Origin: Pseudoxanthomonas mexicana
Lineage (GTDB): Bacteria; Pseudomonadota; Gammaproteobacteria; Xanthomonadales; Xanthomonadaceae
Reading direction: 5' to 3'
NCBI RefSeq assembly: GCF_001556105.1
Contig: NZ_LSIF01000092.1
Span: 101,689 to 165,688, forward strand
Length of the DNA: 64,000 bases
Shown: positions 17,753 through 25,877 of the stretch, one piece after another
Numbering within the stretch: position 1 is the first letter of the stretch
How the letters are laid out: every line of letters starts with the position of its first letter
Notes under the pieces: model-generated
Told to the model about the DNA's origin: nothing
Seen by the model: the letters and a program-made list of their open reading frames with translations, nothing else
Database searches by the model: none
Program-made: the position numbers and the translations under genes

Positions 17753-19189
17753 ATGACCTGGCTACGGCGCAAATCCATCGACCGGATCACCGAGCACGAA
17801 GAAGGCCGGCGACTGGTCCCCACGCTGAGCTGGCCGCACCTGGTGGCGCTGGGCATCGGCGCCATCGTCGGTACCGGCATCTACACGCTGATCGGCGTGG
17901 GCGCCGAAAAGGCCGGTCCTGCCGTGCTGATCTCCTTCGTGGTCGCCGGCGTGGTCTGTGCCTGCGCGGCGCTGGCGTATGCCGAACTGTCGACGATGAT
18001 GCCGGCCGCCGGCAGCGCCTACACCTACAGCTATGGCGTGCTCGGCGAATCGATCGCCTGGATCGTCGGCTGGAGCCTGATCCTCGAGTACTCGCTGGTC
18101 GTCAGCACGGTGGCGGTTGGCTGGTCCGGCTACTTCGTCGGCTTCCTCGAATGGGTGCAGCTGACCTTCGGCTGGAACGTAACGCTACCCGCGGCGTTGT
18201 CGGCCGGGCCGCACGCCGGTGGCGTGCTGAACCTGCCGGCCATCGTCATCACCTTCCTGGTCGCCGGCATGCTGATCGCCGGTACCCGCGAGAGCGCCAC
18301 GCTCAACGCGATCCTGGTGGTGTTCAAGCTGATCGCGCTGGCGGTGTTCATCGCAGTGGCGCTGCCCGCGTTCAATGCGGACAACCTGCAGCCGTTCATG
18401 CCGTACGGCTTCCCCAAGTCGATCGGACCCGACGGCGTCGAACGCGGCGTGATGGCGGCAGCGGCGATCATCTTCTTCGCGTTCTACGGCTTCGATGCGA
18501 TCTCCACCGCCGCCGAGGAAACCAAGAATCCCGGCCGCGACCTGTCGATCGGCATCATCGGTTCCATGGTCGGCTGCACGCTGATCTACCTGGTGGTCGC
18601 GGTGGCTGCGGTCGGCGCACTGAGCTACACCATGTTCGGCCAGAGCGCCGAGCCGCTGGCGCTGATCATGCGCGAACTGGGACATGGCACCGCCGCGCTG
18701 GTGATCGGCATCGTGGCGATCGTCGCGCTGCCGACCGTGCTGCTGGCGTTCTTCTACGGCCAGAGCCGCATCTTCTTCGTGATGTCGCGCGACGGCCTGC
18801 TGCCGCGCAGCCTGTCGAAGGTCAACGCACGTACCGGCACGCCGGTGGCGATCACCGTGTTCACCGCGGTGCTGGTCGCGGCGCTGGCCGGCGTCGCGCG
18901 GCTGGACGAAATCGCGGCGCTCGCCAATGCCGGCACGCTGGCCGCCTTCGTCGCCGTCGGCGTCTGTCTGCTGGTGTTGCGCACGCGCGAACCCAACCGT
19001 CCGCGCGTGTTCCGCACGCCGCTGGCGTGGGTGGTCGGCCCGGTCGCGATCCTCGGCTGCCTGTACCTGTTCTGGAGCCTGCCGCATCGCACACAGCTGT
19101 GGTTCCTCATCTGGAACGTGGTCGGCATCGTCGTCTACCTGGCCTACAGCCGCCGCAACAGCATGCTGGCGAAGGGCGGCGACGCCTGA
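17753..19189 (+). CDS. APC-family cationic amino acid permease
   Basis: 478 aa. The ATG follows GAGGAG; the frame is open far upstream through the antisense of rmuC, which is a shadow. About 12-13 hydrophobic helices. The unwound first helix motif GIGAIVGTGIYTLIG is present, as is the conserved FAFYGFDAISTAAEETKNPGRDLSIGI consensus of the cationic amino acid transporter (YfnA/CAT) branch. The likely role is proton-coupled uptake of a basic or neutral amino acid; the substrate cannot be read from the sequence. Single gene with its own terminator. Confidence 0.88.
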   Translation: MTWLRRKSIDRITEHEEGRRLVPTLSWPHLVALGIGAIVGTGIYTLIGVGAEKAGPAVLISFVVAGVVCACAALAYAELSTMMPAAGSAYTYSYGVLGESIAWIVGWSLILEYSLVVSTVAVGWSGYFVGFLEWVQLTFGWNVTLPAALSAGPHAGGVLNLPAIVITFLVAGMLIAGTRESATLNAILVVFKLIALAVFIAVALPAFNADNLQPFMPYGFPKSIGPDGVERGVMAAAAIIFFAFYGFDAISTAAEETKNPGRDLSIGIIGSMVGCTLIYLVVAVAAVGALSYTMFGQSAEPLALIMRELGHGTAALVIGIVAIVALPTVLLAFFYGQSRIFFVMSRDGLLPRSLSKVNARTGTPVAITVFTAVLVAALAGVARLDEIAALANAGTLAAFVAVGVCLLVLRTREPNRPRVFRTPLAWVVGPVAILGCLYLFWSLPHRTQLWFLIWNVVGIVVYLAYSRRNSMLAKGGDA

Positions 19190-19215
19190 TCGCATTACCC
19201 AGCGTGGTGACGAAG

Positions 19216-19242
19216 AAGCGGGCTTCGGCCCGCTTTTTCTTT
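19216..19242 (+). terminator. Terminator of the APC permease gene
   Basis: AAGCGGGC, loop TTCG, GCCCGCTT followed by TTTCTTT. The UUCG tetraloop and U-run make this a strong intrinsic terminator 27 nt after the stop. Confidence 0.9.
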
Positions 19243-19360
19243 GTCCGCGCATCGGGGATCCGCGCGCGCCATACGCATGCGTGTGCAGGCGTGGCGCTTC
19301 ATTCCCAGCGCCCGCGGCACTAAGATGCCGCGCAGGCACACCATCCCCCGGGTTACGACG

Positions 19361-20578
19361 TTGATCATCCATCCCAAAGTCCGCGGCTTCATCTGCACCA
19401 CCACCCATCCGCTCGGCTGCGAGCTCAACGTGCGCGACCAGATCGCCGCGACGCGCGCGCAGGGCGTGCGCAACGACGGGCCGAAGAAGGTGCTGGTGAT
19501 CGGTGCGTCCAGCGGCTACGGCCTGGCGGCGCGCATCAGCGCGGCGTTCGGCTTCGGCGCGGACACGCTGGGCGTGTTCTTCGAGAAGCCGGGCAGCGAG
19601 AAGAAGGCCGGCACCGCCGGCTGGTACAACTCCGCCGCGTTCGACAAGGCGGCGAAGGACGCCGGCCTGTACAGCCGCTCGATCAACGGCGATGCGTTCT
19701 CCGACGAGGCGCGCGCCCAGGTCATCGACCTGATCAAGAACGAGATGGGCGGCCAGGTCGACCTGGTCATCTATTCGCTGGCCTCGCCGGTGCGCAAGCT
19801 GCCGACGACCGGTGAAGTGAAGCGCTCCGCGCTGAAGCCGATCGGCGCGCCGTACACCTCGACCGCCGTGGACACCAACAAGGACGTCATCACCCACGCG
19901 ACCATCGAACCGGCCACCGAGCAGGAAATCGAGGACACGGTCACCGTGATGGGCGGCCAGGACTGGGAACTGTGGATCGATGCACTGGCCACCGCCGGCG
20001 TGCTGGCTGAGGGCGCACGCACGGTGGCTTTCAGCTACATCGGTACCGACATCACCTGGCCGATCTACTGGCACGGTGCGCTGGGCCGCGCGAAGGTCGA
20101 CCTGGACCAGACCGCGCAGCGCCTGGACAAACGCCTGAAGAAGACCGGCGGCACCGCCAATGTCGCGGTGCTGAAGTCGGTGGTGACGCAAGCCAGCTCC
20201 GCGATCCCGGTGATGCCGCTGTACATCAGCATCGTGTTCAAGGTGATGAAGGAGTTGGGCCTGCACGAAGGCACGATCGAGCAGCTCGACCGTCTGTTCC
20301 GCGACCGCATGTACCGTACCGACGGTGCGCAAGCCGAGACCGACGACGAGAACCGCCTGCGCCTGGACGACTGGGAACTGAAGCCGGAAGTGCAGGACCA
20401 GGCCAAGGCGCTGTGGCCGCAGGTCACCAGCGAGAACCTGTTCGAGCTGACCGACTACGCCAACTACAAGCATGAGTTCCTGAAGCTGTTCGGTTTCGAA
20501 CGCGGCGACGTGGACTACGACGCCGATGTGAACCCGGACGTGCAGTTCGACTGCATCGAGTTGTCGCCGGAAGGCTAA
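19361..20578 (+). CDS. fabV: Trans-2-enoyl-ACP/CoA reductase FabV
   Basis: 405 aa from a TTG start giving (M)[19 protein letters not shown], the canonical FabV N-terminus; ATG 36 nt upstream would add [12 protein letters not shown], unlike the family. FabV is the triclosan-tolerant NADH-dependent enoyl reductase, an SDR relative with a long Y-x8-K active site. Here Tyr236 and Lys245 ([10 protein letters not shown]) fit that spacing. The cofactor loop is GASSGYGLA (48-56). Monocistronic with a strong terminator. It probably performs the last step of fatty acid elongation; whether FabI also exists cannot be seen. Confidence 0.94.
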   Translation: MIIHPKVRGFICTTTHPLGCELNVRDQIAATRAQGVRNDGPKKVLVIGASSGYGLAARISAAFGFGADTLGVFFEKPGSEKKAGTAGWYNSAAFDKAAKDAGLYSRSINGDAFSDEARAQVIDLIKNEMGGQVDLVIYSLASPVRKLPTTGEVKRSALKPIGAPYTSTAVDTNKDVITHATIEPATEQEIEDTVTVMGGQDWELWIDALATAGVLAEGARTVAFSYIGTDITWPIYWHGALGRAKVDLDQTAQRLDKRLKKTGGTANVAVLKSVVTQASSAIPVMPLYISIVFKVMKELGLHEGTIEQLDRLFRDRMYRTDGAQAETDDENRLRLDDWELKPEVQDQAKALWPQVTSENLFELTDYANYKHEFLKLFGFERGDVDYDADVNPDVQFDCIELSPEG

Positions 20579-20597
20579 ATCCTCCTACGGCGAGAAG

Positions 20598-20625
20598 AAA
20601 GGCGGGCCGAGGCCCGCCTTTTTTA
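20598..20625 (+). terminator. Terminator of fabV
   Basis: AAAGGCGGGC, loop CGAG, GCCCGCCTTT followed by TTT. A strong GC stem with a U-run 20 nt past the fabV stop. Confidence 0.9.
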
Positions 20626-20640
20626 TTGGCTACCCATATG

Positions 20641-20711
20641 CTGTGGGAGCGACGTAAGTCGCGATGGCAGATCGCAGCACAATTTCATCGCGACTTACGT
20701 CGCTCCCACAG
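20641..20711. repeat. REP/BIME-like palindromic element, copy 2
   Basis: Inverted arms CTGTGGGAGCGACGTAAG plus TCGCGAT with a roughly 20-nt centre. It lies between convergent fabV and the DUF1080 lipoprotein, directly after the fabV terminator. Compared with copy 1, the position after GACGT is A instead of C on both arms, a compensated change. Confidence 0.85.
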
Positions 20712-20717
20712 CGGACC

Positions 20718-21395
20718 CTACGGGCAATCCGGTCCCAGCGCGCGGATGCGCATGCCCCGGATATGCACCGCGTTGCCGTGGTCCTGCAACGCGAGATGGC
20801 CGCGGCGCGCCTTCGCGAACTCCGCCTGTCCGGCGAACTTGCTGGACGCTACGCGGCGCTGCCAGTCGGCGCTGTCCGCGTCGTACACCGCGACGCGTTC
20901 GCCATTGAGCCAATGCTCCACCCGCGGACCGCAAGCCACGACGCGCGCCTGGTTGTACCGGTCGATGGGGCGCAGCACCTCGCGCGCGGGCACGACCAGA
21001 TCATAGACGGCGCCGGCGCGATGGCTGGGCACGATGCGGTCTTCCGCGTCGCGGTCGTCGAGCAACTGGTACTCCACCGCGCGCGCCCATACCGGCGATG
21101 CATCGACAGCGCGGTAGAACAGCCCGCTGTTGCCGCCGGTCGGCAGCCGCCACTCCAGTTCCAACTCGAAATCGCCATACGTGCCGACGCTGAGGATGTC
21201 GCCGCCACCGGCTTCGGTCAGCATGAGTTCGCCGTCGCGGACCCGCCAGCGCGGATCCAGCGTGGCGCCGCCGACACTGCGCCATTGCGATGCATCGACG
21301 AGCGATTGCCAGGGCGTGGCCGGCGTGGACGCGCAGCCGGCCAGCAACGCGGCAAGCAGGACCGGAACGATCCGCAGGCCGCGCGCGTCCTGCAT
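20718..21395 (-). CDS. DUF1080 (3-keto-disaccharide hydrolase-like) lipoprotein
   Basis: 225 aa. Starts MQDARGLRIVPVLLAALLAGCAS with lipobox LLAGC (Cys21). The rest is one concanavalin-like beta-sandwich of the DUF1080 family: GELMLTEAGGGDILSVGTYGDFELELEWRL, GNSGLFYRAVD, VEYQLLDD and the final HLALQDHGNAVHIRGMRIR strand. Some family members hydrolyse 3-keto-glycosides; others are uncharacterised. The ATG is 2 nt after the rlmI stop, so it is co-translated with the methyltransferase. Its stop is 6 bp from a REP element. Confidence 0.85.
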   Translation of the reverse strand: MQDARGLRIVPVLLAALLAGCASTPATPWQSLVDASQWRSVGGATLDPRWRVRDGELMLTEAGGGDILSVGTYGDFELELEWRLPTGGNSGLFYRAVDASPVWARAVEYQLLDDRDAEDRIVPSHRAGAVYDLVVPAREVLRPIDRYNQARVVACGPRVEHWLNGERVAVYDADSADWQRRVASSKFAGQAEFAKARRGHLALQDHGNAVHIRGMRIRALGPDCP

Positions 21396-21397
21396 GC

Positions 21398-22567
21398 TCA
21401 GTCGACCACGCGGCAGAACACCGCCTTCAGGTAGCGCGATTCCTGCACGTGCGCCATGAAGGGATGATCGGGGCCGGCGCCGGCGACCTTCAGTATCTGG
21501 ATGGTGCGGCCGGAGAAGTAGGCCGCGCGGCGCAGCATGTCGAGGAACTGCTCCTCGCTGACCAGGCCGGTGCACGAGAACGTGGCGAACAGGCCACCCG
21601 GCTTCACCACGCCCAGCGCCAGCTTGTTCATGTCGAGGTACTTCTTCAGCGCGGCGATCACCTGCTCGCGGTCGCGGGTCATCTTGGCCGGATCGAGGAT
21701 CACCACGTCGTACTGCTCACCGCGGTTCGCCGCGTCGCGCAGGTACGGGAAGATGTCGGCCTGCACGAACTTCGGACGCGTGTTGTTGAGCTTGGCGTTG
21801 CCCTTGGCGATCTGGATGACGTCCTGGTCGATGTCCACGCCGATGACCTCGGACGCGCCGCGCGCCGCGGCGTACACGGCGAAACCGCCGGTGTTGCAGC
21901 ACAGGTCGAGCACGCTCTTGCCTTCGACCTGCTGGCTCAGCCATTCGCGGTTCTCGCGCTGGTCGGCGAAGAACCCGGTCTTGTGCGCGCCCGCGGGATC
22001 GGCGCGGAACTTGACCCCGTATTCGGTGATGACAGCGGCTTCGGTCGTCGTGTTGCCGTGGAACTCGAAGCTCTCCTGCTTCTGCACGTGCTCGTCGGCG
22101 AAGCTGTGGAAGCGGCAGCCGGGGAACTGCTCGCGCAGCGCCTCGTAGATCCATTCGCGGTGGCGGAACATGCCGGCGGCGAAGAACTCCACCACGATCA
22201 GGTCGCCGTAGCGGTCCACCACCAGGCCGGACAGGCCGTCGCCTTCGGCATGCACGACGCGCCAGGCGTCGGTGGTGGCGTCCAGCTTCAGCACGTCGCG
22301 GCGCAGCGAGACGGCCGCCGCGATCTTGCGCGAGAACCAGCCGGCATCCACCGGGATGTCGGGATGGGTCTCCAGGATGCGCACGGCGATGCGCGAATGG
22401 CCGTTGTAGAAGCCGCGGCCGATCCACTCGCCGTCCACGCCGACCACCTCCACGACCGTGCCGGGCTTGGGCTTGGCGGTCGGCTTCTCGACCAGTTTCT
22501 GGAAAATCCACGGGTGGCTGGAACGCCAGGCGTTCTTCAGGCGTACGGTCGGGTTGGGCGTGTTCAT
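21398..22567 (-). CDS. rlmI: RlmI-type 23S rRNA (cytosine-C5) methyltransferase
   Basis: 389 aa, standard length (E. coli RlmI 396). It methylates a 23S rRNA cytosine (C1962 in E. coli). An N-terminal PUA domain (about 1-75, RLKNAWRSSHPWIFQKLVE and GRGFYNGHSRIAVRIL) precedes a Rossmann methyltransferase: SAM loop VLDLCCNTGGFAVYAAARGA, acidic VIGVDIDQ, catalytic-type motif VILDPAKMTRDREQ, and FSCTGLVSEEQF with the second motif Cys. The A in DPAK is a mild variation from the more usual DPPK. Start at ATG. Confidence 0.9.
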   Translation of the reverse strand: MNTPNPTVRLKNAWRSSHPWIFQKLVEKPTAKPKPGTVVEVVGVDGEWIGRGFYNGHSRIAVRILETHPDIPVDAGWFSRKIAAAVSLRRDVLKLDATTDAWRVVHAEGDGLSGLVVDRYGDLIVVEFFAAGMFRHREWIYEALREQFPGCRFHSFADEHVQKQESFEFHGNTTTEAAVITEYGVKFRADPAGAHKTGFFADQRENREWLSQQVEGKSVLDLCCNTGGFAVYAAARGASEVIGVDIDQDVIQIAKGNAKLNNTRPKFVQADIFPYLRDAANRGEQYDVVILDPAKMTRDREQVIAALKKYLDMNKLALGVVKPGGLFATFSCTGLVSEEQFLDMLRRAAYFSGRTIQILKVAGAGPDHPFMAHVQESRYLKAVFCRVVD

Positions 22568-22588
22568 GAACGCATTTTACCCGCGTGG

Positions 22589-22617
22589 TTGACCGCACCG
22601 GGCGCCATCCGGACAAT
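22589..22617 (+). promoter_or_regulatory. Sigma-70-like promoter for the riboswitch-terC transcript
   Basis: TTGACC and GACAAT are separated by exactly 17 nt. The predicted transcription start (about 22624) falls at the first bases of the riboswitch, which supports the assignment. It reads away from rlmI. Confidence 0.6.
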
Positions 22618-22620
22618 CCG

Positions 22621-22750
22621 CGGCAGAAGGGGAGTAGCTCCCAACGTGCCGGCCGTCATTTCGAGCAGCGATGCTCCGGTCCCACGGCAGCCCACCGGGC
22701 TGTGAGCGAGACCTTCGCCGCGATGGCGAAGGCATACCCTGGATCCCCGT
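22621..22750 (+). ncRNA. yybP-ykoY manganese riboswitch upstream of terC/alx
   Basis: The 5' strand AGAAGGGGAGTAGC, the middle CGTCATTTCGAGC, and the 3' block GCGAGACCTTCGCC with GGCGAAGGCATACCC then ATCCCCG reproduce the conserved blocks of the yybP-ykoY RNA. P1 pairs GGGGA with TCCCC. This class senses Mn2+ and in E. coli controls mntP and alx. About 60 nt separate it from the terC ATG, with no obvious U-run terminator, so control of translation is likely. Position, promoter and downstream gene all agree. Confidence 0.85.
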
Positions 22751-22809
22751 TTTCCGGTTCCCGAGATGTCCGCGCCCGCGGCCGTCCTCCACTTTTTTCT
22801 GGAATCTCG

Positions 22810-23769
22810 ATGGAAACGATTGGCAACCCCTGGTTGTGGGCCGGCTTCGGCGGCCTGGTGGTGATCGCGCTGCTGGTCGACCTGGTGCTGATGCGCCACG
22901 GCGGGCCGCACAAGGTCACGTTCAAGGAAGCGATGTGGTGGAGCCTGGGCTGGGTCGCGCTGGCGATGGCCTTCAACGGCGGCCTGTGGTGGTACGTCAA
23001 CGAGACCGCGGGGCTGGTGGAAGCCAATCGCGTGGGCCTGGAGTTCCTGACCGGTTATCTGGTCGAGAAGGCGCTGGCGGTCGACAACATCTTCGTCTTC
23101 CTGATGGTGATGACCTACTTCGCCGTGCCCGAGGAACAGCGCCAGCGCGTGCTGGTCATCGGCATCCTGGGTGCCATCGTCCTGCGCAGCATCCTGATCT
23201 TCGCCGGTGCGGCGCTGCTGGCGAAGTTCCACTGGCTGCTCTATCTCTTCGGTGCGTTCCTGCTGTTGACCGGCATCAAGATGTGGTTCGCCGCCGGCAA
23301 GGAGCCGGACCTGGAGAAGAACCCCGCGCTGCGCTGGATGCGCGGGCACCTCAAGCTGACCGACGGCTACCGCGGCGCGGCGCTGAGCGTGCGCGAGAAC
23401 GGCGTGCGCTGGTTCACCCCGCTGTTCGTGGTGCTCGTGCTGATCGGCGTGACCGACGTGATCTTCGCGGTGGACAGCATCCCGGCGATCTTCGCCATCA
23501 CCTCGGACCCGTTCATCGTGCTGACCTCGAACGTGTTCGCGGTGCTGGGCCTGCGCGCGATGTTCTTCCTGCTGGCCGGCATGGCCGACCGCTTCCACCT
23601 GCTGCCTTACGGCTTGGCGGTGGTGCTGGGCTTCATCGGCACCAAGATGCTGCTGATCGATATCTACAAGATCCCGGTGCCGTGGGCGCTGGGCACGGTG
23701 GCGGCGATCCTGGCCGTAACCGTCGCGCTGAGCCTGGCGCGGCCGCAGAAGGCCGATCCCGCCGCCTGA
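22810..23769 (+). CDS. alx: TerC/Alx-family manganese exporter
   Basis: 319 aa (E. coli Alx 321), with about nine hydrophobic helices. The start METIGNPWLWAGFGGLVV is preceded by GGAA; upstream in-frame codons lie in the riboswitch. Family marks are EFLTGYLVEKALAVDNIFVFLM and the repeated IGVTDVIFAVDSIPAIFAIT, whose paired acidic residues bind metal. Alx/TerC proteins export Mn2+, often to load secreted or membrane proteins. The riboswitch makes Mn detoxification the probable role. Monocistronic; a hairpin follows. Confidence 0.92.
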   Translation: METIGNPWLWAGFGGLVVIALLVDLVLMRHGGPHKVTFKEAMWWSLGWVALAMAFNGGLWWYVNETAGLVEANRVGLEFLTGYLVEKALAVDNIFVFLMVMTYFAVPEEQRQRVLVIGILGAIVLRSILIFAGAALLAKFHWLLYLFGAFLLLTGIKMWFAAGKEPDLEKNPALRWMRGHLKLTDGYRGAALSVRENGVRWFTPLFVVLVLIGVTDVIFAVDSIPAIFAITSDPFIVLTSNVFAVLGLRAMFFLLAGMADRFHLLPYGLAVVLGFIGTKMLLIDIYKIPVPWALGTVAAILAVTVALSLARPQKADPAA

Positions 23770-23780
23770 CGCAGCACCGG

Positions 23781-23807
23781 CAGACCATCCCGCCCGCGGG
23801 ATGGTCT
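23781..23807 (+). terminator. Hairpin after terC/alx
   Basis: CAGACCATCCCG and CGGGATGGTCTG form a long stem 11 nt past the stop. There is no U-run, so termination may be partial. Confidence 0.5.
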
Positions 23808-23859
23808 GTCCATCGGCACCCGGCCTTGCATTCGCCCAGGCCGCCGCCAGAACTGGACC

Positions 23860-24639
23860 ATGGACCTGCATCCCGACGACCCGGCGTTCGATCCGGAAAA
23901 CCAGCAGCGCTACGACCGCAAGCGCCTCCTGCGCGCGCTGAACATGAGTCTGGCGTTCGTGCTGATGCTGGCCATCGTGTATTCGGCGCAGAACAGCTTC
24001 GACGTGCGCGCCTTCACCATCATGCCGCTGTCGGCGGAGGGCCTGCTCGGCATCCTCACCGCACCGCTGCTGCACGGCTCGCTGGAGCACATCGCGGCGA
24101 ACGCGTCGGCGCTGCTGATCCTCGGCACGCTGGCCGGCGCGGTGTATCCACGCGCCACGCTGTGGGCGATCCCGCTGGTATGGCTCGGTTCGGGCCTGGG
24201 GCCGTGGCTGCTGGCCGAACCCGGCACGCATACGCTGGGCGCGAGCGGCCTGACCCACGGCCTGATGTTCATGGTGTTCATGCTCGGCCTGCTGCGTCGC
24301 GACCGCGCGGCGATCGCCGCCGGCATGATCGCGTTCCTGTTCTACGGCGGCATGGTGCTGACCATCCTGCCGCGCGAAGCCGGCGTCTCGTGGCAGGCGC
24401 ATCTCGGTGGCGCCGTCGCGGGCCTGATCGCGGCGTTCCTGTTCCGCCGCCTGGACCCCGAACTGCCACGCAAGAAATACAGCTGGGAAATCGAGGAAGA
24501 AGAAGCCGCCGCCGGTAGCGACGACGAGCTCGAACTGCCTGCACCCCGCGAAGTCCCGCTGCTGTGGGTGCGCCCGGAGCATCCGGACGAAGAACAGCGT
24601 GGCGTGGTGCTGCATTTCCCTCCGCGCAAGCCGGAGTAG
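23860..24639 (+). CDS. Rhomboid family intramembrane serine protease
   Basis: 259 aa, about six helices from residue 26 to 195. The catalytic dyad is visible: GASG with Ser129 and QAHLGG with His181. The oxyanion/L1 signature HGSLEHIAAN gives His72, His77 and Asn81. A cytoplasmic tail (200-259) is unusually acidic (EIEEEEAAAGSDDELELP) and Pro-rich. Rhomboids cleave transmembrane substrates; no substrate is linked here. The N-terminus MDLHPDDPAFDPENQQRYDR is hydrophilic. The gene stands alone between alx and the GH18 gene. Confidence 0.9.
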   Translation: MDLHPDDPAFDPENQQRYDRKRLLRALNMSLAFVLMLAIVYSAQNSFDVRAFTIMPLSAEGLLGILTAPLLHGSLEHIAANASALLILGTLAGAVYPRATLWAIPLVWLGSGLGPWLLAEPGTHTLGASGLTHGLMFMVFMLGLLRRDRAAIAAGMIAFLFYGGMVLTILPREAGVSWQAHLGGAVAGLIAAFLFRRLDPELPRKKYSWEIEEEEAAAGSDDELELPAPREVPLLWVRPEHPDEEQRGVVLHFPPRKPE

Positions 24640-24692
24640 ACGCGCGGCTATAGTGGCGTCCCGGCCCGCGTGGCGATCACCGTGGAGTGCCC

Positions 24693-25805
24693 GTGTCCCG
24701 CTTCGCTACCTGCCTGCTGGCGCTGATCGCGCTGTGGCCGTTTGCCGGTCACGCCGACACATCCGCACGTCGCCCCATCGTGATCGGCTACGTGATGGAC
24801 GGCGCGACGCTGCCGTCCATCGATGCGCGCAAGCTGGACGCGATCAACTTCGCCTTCGCGCATGTCGATGAGGCCCACGGGATCGTCCTGCGCGGCGACA
24901 CCGCGACGGCCGCACTCGCCGGCCTCAATGCGCTGAAGTCCGAGAATCCGGACCTGAAGCTGCTGCTGTCGATCGGTGGCTGGGGCTCCGGTAACTTCTC
25001 CGAAGCCGCCGCCAGCGATGCCGCACGTGCGACGTTCGCCGAGAGCGCGGCGCGCTTGGTGACGCAGCACTGGCTGGACGGCATCGACATCGACTGGGAG
25101 TACCCGACCCTGCCCGGCCCCGGCATCAGCCACAGCCCGGCGGACCGCGGCAACTTCACCCGCCTGCTGCAGGCGGTGCGCGACCGTCTCGATGCGCTGG
25201 GCAAAGCCGATGGACGCCACTACCTGTTGACCATCGCCGCCGCGGATGGCGAAGCGGCGCGCGGGCTCGATGTTCCGCGCATCGTGCCGCTGCTGGACTG
25301 GATCAACCTGATGACCTACGACTTCTTCGGCAGCCTTACGGTGACCACGGGCCATCACGCGGCACTCGGCACATCCGCGTCTGCACCCGCGGACGCGCGC
25401 ACGACGGTGGCGGCCGTCGACGAATTCCTCGCGGGCGGCGTGCCGCCGGCCAAGCTCAACGTCGGCGCCGCGTTCTACGGACACAAGTTCGTGCGCGTGC
25501 AGCGCACGAACCACGGCCTGCACCAGGCCTACGGCGAACATGCGGCCTTCCTGTCGTGGCGCGAGCTGCGGGCGGACTACCTCGGCCGCAATGGCTACGT
25601 CCGTCATTGGGATGCGGACGCGCAGGCCGCGTGGCTGTGGAACGAGGACGAGGCGAGCTTCGTCACCTACGAGGACCCGCAAGCATTGCGGGCCAAGGCG
25701 GCGTTCGTGCGCGAACGCGGGCTGGGTGGCGTCATGTACTGGGAGCATCGCCAGGACGACGGCACCCTGCTCGACGCGCTGCGCGACGGCTTGTACCACC
25801 CATGA
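24693..25805 (+). CDS. Secreted glycoside hydrolase family 18 (chitinase-like)
   Basis: 370 aa from the GTG that follows GGAG at good spacing; another GTG lies 6 nt earlier. A signal peptide ends near FAGHA (21). The TIM barrel shows SIGGWGSGNFSE on strand 3 and DGIDIDWEYP on strand 4, with the DxxDxDxE acid as Glu136. Later NLMTYDFFG and GGVMYWEHRQDDGTLLDAL fit the GH18 barrel end. The substrate is probably chitin or a peptidoglycan/GlcNAc polymer. It lacks any carbohydrate-binding module. Confidence 0.9.
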   Translation: MSRFATCLLALIALWPFAGHADTSARRPIVIGYVMDGATLPSIDARKLDAINFAFAHVDEAHGIVLRGDTATAALAGLNALKSENPDLKLLLSIGGWGSGNFSEAAASDAARATFAESAARLVTQHWLDGIDIDWEYPTLPGPGISHSPADRGNFTRLLQAVRDRLDALGKADGRHYLLTIAAADGEAARGLDVPRIVPLLDWINLMTYDFFGSLTVTTGHHAALGTSASAPADARTTVAAVDEFLAGGVPPAKLNVGAAFYGHKFVRVQRTNHGLHQAYGEHAAFLSWRELRADYLGRNGYVRHWDADAQAAWLWNEDEASFVTYEDPQALRAKAAFVRERGLGGVMYWEHRQDDGTLLDALRDGLYHP

Positions 25806-25810
25806 CGAGA

Positions 25811-25840
25811 GAAGGCGCCACCCGCGAGGATGGCGCCTTC
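25811..25840 (+). terminator. Hairpin after the GH18 gene
   Basis: GAAGGCGCCA and TGGCGCCTTC form a 10-bp stem with a 10-nt loop, 5 nt after the stop. Only a short CTTC tail follows, so it may also act on the opposite strand. Confidence 0.6.
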
Positions 25841-25851
25841 CTTCGATGCCA

Positions 25852-25871
25852 GGTTCCCGCGATCGGGAACC
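25852..25871 (-). terminator. Hairpin after the TonB-dependent receptor gene
   Basis: GGTTCCCG, loop CGAT, CGGGAACC: a perfect 8-bp stem 6 nt past the receptor stop when read leftward. U-run is poor. Confidence 0.5.
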
Positions 25872-25877
25872 GGTGGA

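Noticed and set aside
18185..20473. 762-codon minus-strand open frame opposite the permease and fabV
   Set aside because: It spans two well-supported genes, their terminator and start region; composition is His/Arg/Gln-rich noise.
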